Source: Deltaproteobacteria bacterium
GTDB lineage: Bacteria > Desulfobacterota > Desulfobacteria > Desulfobacterales > B30-G6
NCBI GenBank assembly: GCA_022340465.1
Contig: JAJDNW010000009.1
Location: forward strand, 1-40,059
Reading direction: 5' to 3'
Length of the DNA stretch: 40,059 nucleotides
Of this stretch, positions 34,346 to 40,059 are shown piece by piece. Both the position numbers and the translations under genes were made by a program. Numbering within the stretch: position 1 is the first letter of the stretch; every line of letters begins with the position of its first letter. The notes under the pieces were generated by a model that saw nothing but the letters and a program-made list of their open reading frames with translations, ran no database searches and was not told the DNA's origin.

Positions 34346-34541
34346 TGTCGTTTCAGGTTTTAGGAGTTACGTTTTAAATGGATTTCCGTATGCAGCTTTG
34401 AGAACTGACCCATTGCTTCTGCCGTTCGGCGTTCAAGACGAACACCTAACACTTAAAACGAAAAACCGTTACAGCAACATCGTTCCTCGAGCAACATCGA
34501 CTGTCAACAGCAACGGTGGAGGAATGGAAAGGAATATCGCC

Positions 34542-35627
34542 ATGACCGGAAAACAGAGAATTCTGAAGGCACTGGGCATCGAGGAGGCCGACCGGGTCCC
34601 ACTCTTTATTCACGGCATCAATGAGGGGCCGATCATGGGGGTGGGGAAACACCTGGTGGAGGGACTGCCCCTCGGCAAGCAGCTTCACCAGATGAACGAC
34701 TCGGAAAAGGGGCTGCTCATCGAAACGCTGCTGAAACTGCTGGATGCATTCGGCATCGACGGCTACACCTGCCTGCCCATCGGGCCGGGAACCGAATTCT
34801 CCGACGATCGGGACCTTATAGACGACTGGGGGGTCGGTTTCACCCGCAGTCCGCACGGCATACCGGTCCCGACCCACCATCCGGTCGAAACCGTGGCCGA
34901 CCTGGAACACTACCAGCCGCCGGCGCCGTCCCGGGACCATTTGCTGATGGTCGACCTGATGAAGGACCGCTTCAAGGACGAGAAAGCCGTTTTCTGGATG
35001 ATGCGGGGGGCTTTCGTACGCAGTTGGCGCCTCATCGGCATGCAGAATTTCATGATGATGATGTTCGACAACCCCGAATTCATCCACCGGGTAGCCGAGA
35101 TGGTGACGCAGTTCAGTCTCGCCCAGTTGGAGATGCTCATCGATGCCGGCCTGGATGTACTCATTGTCGAAGACGACATCGCCGACAAGAACAACACCCT
35201 GGTCTCACCGGAGCATTTTGCCACCTTCATCAATCCGTACAATCGGAAATTGGTGGACAGAGCCCACGATGCCGGTCTGAAGGTTGTGCGCCACAGCGAC
35301 GGTAATCTGTGGCCCATTCTCGACATCCTGATCGAGTCGGGGTACGACGGCCTGAATCCCCTGGAACCCCAGGCCGACATGGCGTTGAAAAAGGTCAAGG
35401 CCTATTGCGGCGACCGCTTGTGCCTTTTGGGCAACATCGATTGCCAGGAGCTGTTGCCCCATGGAACCCCTGAGCAAGTCCGGGAAGCCGTTCGCACCGC
35501 CATCGCGGATGCGGCTGAAGGGGGCGGTCTGATCATCTGCTCGTCCAACACGCTGCACCCGGGCGTGGATCCCGAAAACTGTATCGCAATGTTCGAAGCG
35601 ACCAGGGAGTTCGGCAGCTATGTCTGA
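34542..35627 (+). CDS. URO-D family protein (uroporphyrinogen decarboxylase-like)
   Basis: A ~361-residue TIM-barrel protein of the URO-D superfamily, which includes HemE and the methylcobamide:coenzyme M methyltransferases MtaA/MtbA. The family start TGKQRILKALGIEEADRVP is clear. Where MtbA has the zinc ligands H-x-C, this protein has RHSDGNLW, and the distal Cys of MtbA is not apparent, so it is not a plain CoM methyltransferase. Start ATG 34542 has AAAGGA 9 nt upstream; ATG 34524 is an alternative. URO-D paralogues of this type are common next to corrinoid methyltransferases; a role in demethylation or methyl transfer is an inference. Ends in TGA. Confidence 0.8.
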   Translation: MTGKQRILKALGIEEADRVPLFIHGINEGPIMGVGKHLVEGLPLGKQLHQMNDSEKGLLIETLLKLLDAFGIDGYTCLPIGPGTEFSDDRDLIDDWGVGFTRSPHGIPVPTHHPVETVADLEHYQPPAPSRDHLLMVDLMKDRFKDEKAVFWMMRGAFVRSWRLIGMQNFMMMMFDNPEFIHRVAEMVTQFSLAQLEMLIDAGLDVLIVEDDIADKNNTLVSPEHFATFINPYNRKLVDRAHDAGLKVVRHSDGNLWPILDILIESGYDGLNPLEPQADMALKKVKAYCGDRLCLLGNIDCQELLPHGTPEQVREAVRTAIADAAEGGGLIICSSNTLHPGVDPENCIAMFEATREFGSYV

Positions 35628-35689
35628 TGGTGCTGGAAATGAAGATTCGATGTCATAGCGACTGAATTGCTATCGATTCCTGATGGAAA

Positions 35690-35815
35690 TCCCAAACAGC
35701 AAGCACCAAATTCCAATCACCAAATCACAAACCGTTCAATTGGAATTTTGACCTTTGAGAATTGCATATTGTTTGTTATTTGGTGCTTGGATATTGGAAT
35801 TTAAGTGGATTTTCT
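35690..35815. repeat. A/T-rich degenerate inverted repeat
   Basis: Non-coding tract between the URO-D and HAD genes. Left arm AGCACCAAATTCCAATC, right arm TTTGGTGCTTGGATATTGG, partly complementary, so a long imperfect hairpin is possible. It resembles 27800-27930. Confidence 0.5.
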
Positions 35816-35833
35816 TGATATGAGGTAAATAGA

Positions 35834-36502
35834 TTGTCCTCTATGAAAAACATCGGTGCATTTTTCGATTTCGACGAAACCCTCCTGGAAGTGGAGAGCG
35901 GCAGGGTCGGCATTCAATACCTTTACGACGAGGGCCATGCCGGACGCTTTTTTATCGCCAAAGTGCTGTTTTTCAACTTCCTGTACCAACGCGGTCTGAT
36001 CTCCGACGACACCATGGCCCGGAGGATGATCCGTTTCTACAAGAACAAGCCCCTGGCAGATTTCGAACAGGGAGCCGATGCCTTTTACAAAAATCACCTG
36101 AAGCCCAGGCTGGCGCCCAACGTTGCCGACAAGGTGCGGGAGCACCGGAAGGCCGGCCACCGCCTGATCCTGATCTCCGGTTCGGTGCGCTACCTGTTGA
36201 AGCCGGTCGCCGATGACCTGGGATTCCACTACCTGATCTGCACGGACCTGGAGATGCGCGGGAACGGACGCTTGACCGGCCGTCCCGACGGCCCTGTCTG
36301 CCTGAACGCCTATAAAAAGATCTACGCCGAAGAGATCGCCCGCAGGGAAGGCATCGATTTGGGCAAGTCCTATGCCTACGGCAACAGCGGCGCCGACATC
36401 CCGCTGCTGCGAACGGTAGGGAACCCCGTTGCCGTGGAGCCCACGGAAAAGCTGGCGGGAGTGGCCCGGCAGAACGACTGGCCGGTCATGCGGTACCGAT
36501 AG
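35834..36502 (+). CDS. HAD-superfamily subfamily IB phosphatase
   Basis: A 222-residue SerB-like phosphohydrolase. Motif I DFDETLL with the nucleophile Asp, motif II LILISGS, and motif III/IV YAYGNSGADIPLL (GNSxxD type) are in order, and the insert between them is the helical cap of subfamily IB. It probably removes phosphate from a small metabolite; the specific one is not evident. The TTG at 35834 has GAGGT 7 nt upstream; ATG 35843 is an alternative. It ends in amber TAG (36500-36502), and readthrough would run 57 codons through the repeat region to a TGA. Confidence 0.85.
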   Translation: MSSMKNIGAFFDFDETLLEVESGRVGIQYLYDEGHAGRFFIAKVLFFNFLYQRGLISDDTMARRMIRFYKNKPLADFEQGADAFYKNHLKPRLAPNVADKVREHRKAGHRLILISGSVRYLLKPVADDLGFHYLICTDLEMRGNGRLTGRPDGPVCLNAYKKIYAEEIARREGIDLGKSYAYGNSGADIPLLRTVGNPVAVEPTEKLAGVARQNDWPVMRYR

Positions 36503-36601
36503 AAAATACAAACCCGACGACGGATGTCGCAAAGACCCTCGGCTAAAGCCGAAGACTTTGGGGGCAGGGAGCCAGAGGTCGAGGGGTCAAATGAAAATCA
36601 G

Positions 36602-36662
36602 CTTATAGGTCATAGCTCATTGCTGATGGCAGGCTATGAGCTACAGGCTGTCAGCTGTGAGC
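36602..36662. repeat. Degenerate CATAGCTCAT/CTATGAGCT palindromic repeat, copy 2
   Basis: Related to 2353-2404: GGTCATAGCTCAT, GCTATGAGCTACAGG and CTGTCAGCTGTGAGCT words that can pair. It lies right before the second MFS gene, which is why a frame starting at 36636 should not be taken as the real N-terminus. Confidence 0.45.
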
Positions 36663-36668
36663 TTTCCC

Positions 36669-37805
36669 ATGGATGAAATTCGCGAAAACCCCATGTACCG
36701 CTACCTGATCATGCTGACGATCGCCTCGGCCGTCGGCCTGCAGGCCTGGCAGACCCTGTTCAACAATTTTGCCGTTGAGGTAGCCGGGCTGGAAGGCAAA
36801 CACGTGGGCGTCATCCAATCCGTGCGGGAGATTCCCGGCTTCCTGGCCCTCCTGGCCATCTACGTCATGCTGGTCATCAAGGAGCACCGGCTGTCGGCCC
36901 TGTCCATCCTTCTGCTGGGGTGCGGATTGGGTCTGACCGGCTTGTTTCCCACCTTTACCGGTCTGACCATCACCACGCTGATATCCAGCTTCGGATTTCA
37001 CTACTACGAAACCACCAACCAGTCGCTGACCCTGCAGTACTTCAACAAGGTGCAGGCCCCCCAGGTGTTCGGCCGGCAATACAGCATCGCCGCGGCTTCC
37101 AACATCGGCATCGGCCTGTTCATCTTTCTGGTGTCCTTCTTCCTATACTATTCCATGACCTATATGATCATCGGGCTCTTCATCGTGGGGGTGGCCCTGT
37201 GGGGATTCGGCCAGAACCCGGAGCGTACCGACCTTGCCCCTCAGAGGAAGCGGATGGTCCTGAGAAAGAAGTACTGGCTGTTTTACTTCCTGACGTTCAT
37301 GGCGGGTGCGAGGCGTCAGATATTCATGGCCTTTGCCGTTTTTCTGCTGGTCAAGCGCTTCGAATACTCGGTTCAGGAGGTCACAATCCTGTTCGTGGTC
37401 AACAACGTCATCCGGTATTACCTGAGTCCCCTGATCGCCAAAAGTATCGTCCGCTTCGGCGAACGCAAGCTGCTCTCCCTCGAATACGCCAGTCTGATTA
37501 TCGTGTTTCTGGCATACGCCTATGTGGACAACCGGCTGATGGTGGCCTTCCTGTATGTTCTGGACCACATCTTTTTCGGCTTTGCCATGGCCATCCAGAC
37601 CTACTTCCAAAAAGTGGCCGATCCACGGGACATCGCCCCGAGCATGGCTGTGGGCTTTACCATCAATCACATTGCGGCCGTGGTTTTGCCAACCCTGGGC
37701 GGCCTGCTCTGGATGCTGGACTACCGCATCCCCTTCATCGCCGGAGCCTGCATGAGCATTGTTTCCCTGGCGGCCGTACAGCTGATTCGCATAGACATGC
37801 GATAG
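36669..37805 (+). CDS. MFS-type transporter
   Basis: A 378-residue membrane protein with about 11-12 hydrophobic segments and an MFS-like layout (loop after helix 6 rich in basic residues, QRKRMVLRKKYW). ATG 36669 (MDEIRENPMYRYL) is preferred; the frame back to 36636 is repeat sequence. No strong ribosome binding site is seen. It ends in amber TAG (37803-37805); a second TAG and then TAA follow 14 and 24 codons on. It converges on the carboxyltransferase gene. Substrate unknown. Confidence 0.8.
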   Translation: MDEIRENPMYRYLIMLTIASAVGLQAWQTLFNNFAVEVAGLEGKHVGVIQSVREIPGFLALLAIYVMLVIKEHRLSALSILLLGCGLGLTGLFPTFTGLTITTLISSFGFHYYETTNQSLTLQYFNKVQAPQVFGRQYSIAAASNIGIGLFIFLVSFFLYYSMTYMIIGLFIVGVALWGFGQNPERTDLAPQRKRMVLRKKYWLFYFLTFMAGARRQIFMAFAVFLLVKRFEYSVQEVTILFVVNNVIRYYLSPLIAKSIVRFGERKLLSLEYASLIIVFLAYAYVDNRLMVAFLYVLDHIFFGFAMAIQTYFQKVADPRDIAPSMAVGFTINHIAAVVLPTLGGLLWMLDYRIPFIAGACMSIVSLAAVQLIRIDMR

Positions 37806-37866
37806 ACAATGCCACTCTCGGGGCCATTGACATGCTACCTTTTTTAGGGGTGGTTTGACTTCCCGC

Positions 37867-39600
37867 TCACCCCTTAATCGACCTCGGCAGCAGCATCTGG
37901 TGCTGGGGACAGATGGATTTGGGATTCTGATAGACGCAACCGGCAAAGGCCGCAAGGTACTTGCGGACGTCCGTCATGGGGGCGATTTCATCGACAAAGC
38001 CTTTTTGGGCGCAGTACAGCGGCCGTGAGTAGTCATGGTACTCCTGGGCCATCTTGTTCATTTTGTCGATGACGGGTTCGAGGTCCCTGCCGGCGTCCTT
38101 TTCCTTGACCAAGCGCCTTGAAAAGCTGGCCGCAGCAGCCGTCTCTCCGTGCATGACATAAATTTCCGACGTGGCGATGCCGAGGGTAAAGGCATTGTGC
38201 CGGTTGGCAACGGGTCCGCCCATGACATAGTGGGCGGCGGCCGTACCCTTCCTGAGAAGCACCAGTATCTGGGGCACATCCGTCTGTTGAATCGAGTAAA
38301 TCAGGCTCTGCCCCAGCCCCAGCAGCTCCGCCTGTTCAGCAATATCGCCCACATCGATTCCCGACGTATCCTGAAACCAGATGATGGGTACCCGGTCTCT
38401 CCCGCAGAGGGTGACGAACTCGTTCATTTTGATCAGCCCCTGCCTGTACAGCTTGCCGCCGATGCCGGGATAATCGGCGTATTCGGGATACTCCTCACCC
38501 AGAAAACCCTGCCGGTTGCCGATGCAGCCCATCAGGAATCCGTCGATTTTCACCAGGCCCGTGTAGACCTCCGGGCCGTATCCCGGGCGGTACTCCATGT
38601 GTTCGCTGTTGTCCACCAGCCTTGCCAGGACCTCGTCGAAACTGTACATCTGCTTTTGATTGAAAGGGATCAGGCGGTAGAGATCCTCGGCGGGGAAACG
38701 CGGCTCTTTGGGTTCGGCCACGCGGAAAAACTTGGGATTGTACGCCGGCATGTCCTTCATGTAGTCCTTGACGCCGTCCAGTACCTCGGTTTCCTTTTCA
38801 TAGACATAGCGGAAAAATCCGGTCTTGTCGTAGTGGATGGACGTCGAGCCGGGCGGTTTGGCCTTGAACTGCTTGGCGGCATTGATAAGTGCTTCGGCGC
38901 CTTCCAGATCGAAGTATCCCTTGGGGGACATGCCGCTCAGGATCCCTCCCCCGCCTACGGCGATGTTGCAATTCTTGTGGGCAAACAGGATGGTGGGGCT
39001 GATGCCCTGGTAGCCCCCGCCGGCCGGGTTGGTGCCGTAAATAGCCGCCAGGATGGGAATACCCAGCTGCTCCAGCTCGGCATGGCGGAAAAAAGTCGTC
39101 CCGCCGCCCCTCCGGTTGGCGTAGAACTTTTCCTGTTCCGTAAGTTTGACGCCGCTGCAGTTCACCAGCCAGACAAGGGGAATATTCAGCCGTTTGGAAA
39201 GATTGGTCACCCGCAGGATATTTTCATACTGTCCCGGCAGCCAGGCACCGGCCATCACCTTGTTGTCGAATCCGATGATCACGGCCCATTTTCCGGCAAT
39301 TTTTCCCAGCCCATCGAAAACATTGGTGCTGCCTTCCTGGTTGTCCTCAGGGTTGTAAAGCGTGTGCAGAGGGCACCAGGTGCCAGGGTCGACCAGGTAG
39401 CGCAGACGCTGCCACACGGTCATTTGTCCGCGGGCATTTATCTTTTCCTCGGGGAAGCCCAACACCTTTACCTTGTCCACTTCCGTCTCGATCTCGGCTT
39501 CGACACCTTTAATCTGTTCGACGTTTTCCTCGCTGCTGGCGATCTGTCCCTTGTTGAGCTCTTTTCCGAATTCCGGCATTTTTTCAAAATAAGGTCGCAT
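37867..39600 (-). CDS. gcdA: Glutaconyl-CoA decarboxylase alpha subunit-like carboxyltransferase
   Basis: A 577-residue acyl-CoA carboxyltransferase resembling GcdA of Acidaminococcus from end to end: MPEFGKELNK near the start, NRRGGGTTFFRHAELEQLGIP, IYGTNPAGGGYQGISPT, WFQDTSGIDVGDIAEQAELL, RKGTAAAHYVMGGP and a C-terminus ending SICPQHQMLLPRSI. GcdA moves CO2 from glutaconyl-CoA to biotin, and the membrane GcdB subunit couples decarboxylation to Na+ export. No biotin carrier or GcdB gene is in the window. A related acyl-CoA carboxylase function is possible. Start ATG 39600 has AGGAGC about 5 nt upstream. Ends in TGA. Confidence 0.88.
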   Translation of the reverse strand: MRPYFEKMPEFGKELNKGQIASSEENVEQIKGVEAEIETEVDKVKVLGFPEEKINARGQMTVWQRLRYLVDPGTWCPLHTLYNPEDNQEGSTNVFDGLGKIAGKWAVIIGFDNKVMAGAWLPGQYENILRVTNLSKRLNIPLVWLVNCSGVKLTEQEKFYANRRGGGTTFFRHAELEQLGIPILAAIYGTNPAGGGYQGISPTILFAHKNCNIAVGGGGILSGMSPKGYFDLEGAEALINAAKQFKAKPPGSTSIHYDKTGFFRYVYEKETEVLDGVKDYMKDMPAYNPKFFRVAEPKEPRFPAEDLYRLIPFNQKQMYSFDEVLARLVDNSEHMEYRPGYGPEVYTGLVKIDGFLMGCIGNRQGFLGEEYPEYADYPGIGGKLYRQGLIKMNEFVTLCGRDRVPIIWFQDTSGIDVGDIAEQAELLGLGQSLIYSIQQTDVPQILVLLRKGTAAAHYVMGGPVANRHNAFTLGIATSEIYVMHGETAAAASFSRRLVKEKDAGRDLEPVIDKMNKMAQEYHDYSRPLYCAQKGFVDEIAPMTDVRKYLAAFAGCVYQNPKSICPQHQMLLPRSIKG

Positions 39601-39609
39601 GGTAGCTCC

Positions 39610-39715
39610 TGAATGTCATTTTACGTTGCACGTGTTAGGTTTTAGGCCGTCTGAAAGCATAGAGCGAATAACTTGACGTAACACGTAAAACCTAAAACGT
39701 AAAACGAGTTTGCAT
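39610..39715. repeat. Inverted repeat of GTTAGGTTTTAG/TAAAACCTAAAAC type
   Basis: GTTAGGTTTTA and TAAAACCTAA(AA)C face each other across about 50 bp, with further ACGTAAAACG words. Similar words occur at 14098-14120 (ahead of mtaB) and 34352-34462 (between MFS and URO-D genes), suggesting another dispersed intergenic repeat. Confidence 0.5.
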
Positions 39716-39718
39716 ATT

Positions 39719-40059
39719 TTACTGGCTGATCGGCCACTCGTCCCGTTCTTGCAAAACCTCCCGCAACACCTTCAGGGCGGCATTGGTCGCGGGAACCCCC
39801 CCGTACACCAAAGTCTGGAACATGGTTTCGGCGATATACTGAGGCGGGCAACCCACGTTCAGAGCCGCCTGGACGTGCAGTTTCAGTTCATCGAGCCGGG
39901 AAAGTACGGTCAATGCGGAAACGGTGATAAGCTGTCTTGTCGCATGGGGCAGTTTTTCACGGGCATACATCCTGCCGGTGATGAACAGGGACATATCCTT
40001 TGCCAGTTCCTTGTCGAACGCCCGCCACAGGTCGAAGGGGCGCTCCCCTTCCACGCCCT
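39719..40059 (-). CDS. Carboxymuconolactone decarboxylase-family protein (5' partial)
   Basis: The last 111 or more residues of a CMD/AhpD-like protein: TRQLITVSALTVLSRLDELKLHVQAAL and PQYIAETMFQTLVYGGVPATNAAL are the family core. The frame is open to the right edge, so the start lies outside; a GTG at 40054 is not a convincing start. By family it may be a gamma-carboxymuconolactone decarboxylase-like or a peroxidase-like protein; the AhpD CxxC is absent. It ends in TAA, upstream of the GcdA-like gene on the same strand. Confidence 0.8.
   Translation of the reverse strand, partial: GVEGERPFDLWRAFDKELAKDMSLFITGRMYAREKLPHATRQLITVSALTVLSRLDELKLHVQAALNVGCPPQYIAETMFQTLVYGGVPATNAALKVLREVLQERDEWPISQ

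Noticed and set aside
34542-35627. Calling the URO-D protein a methylcobamide:CoM methyltransferase (MtbA).
   Set aside because: The zinc-binding H-x-C is replaced by HSD, and the cluster has a tetrahydrofolate methyltransferase instead.

Overview
The window looks like a chromosomal segment of a strictly anaerobic, sulfate-reducer-type member of the Desulfobacterota (former Deltaproteobacteria). This is inferred from gene content: corrinoid/tetrahydrofolate C1 metabolism, a glutaconyl-CoA decarboxylase-type carboxyltransferase, a spirochete/delta-type EF-G, an acetyl-CoA hydrolase-GNAT fusion and a sigma-54 activator. No rRNA is present to confirm it. I count 34 protein-coding genes and one tRNA gene.

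Left part (1-16.4 kb) is ordinary housekeeping and accessory content: a ThiF/MoeB-type enzyme cut by the left edge, an MBL-fold hydrolase, an HD protein, rsmG, an acetyl-CoA hydrolase/GNAT fusion, azlCD, a stand-alone EF-G with its own strong promoter and a terminator-like leader hairpin, a RecA-fold ATPase, an acyltransferase-alpha/beta-hydrolase fusion, an NIL/ferredoxin protein with mnmA and mtaB, and a TerB-DnaJ protein.

The centre (16.6-31 kb, all minus strand) is a complete pyrrolysine (Pyl, amino acid 22) system joined to its client enzymes. In transcription order: a sigma-54 promoter (30.9 kb), a non-Pyl MttB homologue, mttB with an internal UAG, an MtgA/AcsE-like methyltransferase, mtbB2 with an internal UAG, the corrinoid protein mtbC, a small unknown ORF, mtbB1 with an internal UAG, the amber suppressor tRNA gene pylT, then pylSc, pylB, pylC, pylD, pylSn and an outer-membrane beta-barrel gene. 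MttB and MtbB should demethylate trimethylamine and dimethylamine onto MtbC. The MtgA-like protein should pass the methyl group to tetrahydrofolate rather than to coenzyme M, feeding a Wood-Ljungdahl-type pathway. A PAS/PAS/AAA+/HTH sigma-54 activator gene lies directly upstream of the promoter.

The most striking feature is that UAG is both sense and stop here. Three genes carry an internal UAG read as Pyl, yet 11 of the 34 genes end in UAG, including pylB, mtbC, the MtgA-like gene and mtbB1 itself. This fits an inducible rather than constitutive code expansion, plausibly controlled through the sigma-54 switch.

Right part (31-40 kb): the regulator, two MFS transporters, a URO-D family protein, a HAD-IB phosphatase, a GcdA-like carboxyltransferase and a carboxymuconolactone decarboxylase-like gene cut by the right edge. 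Several families of short degenerate intergenic repeats recur through the window.
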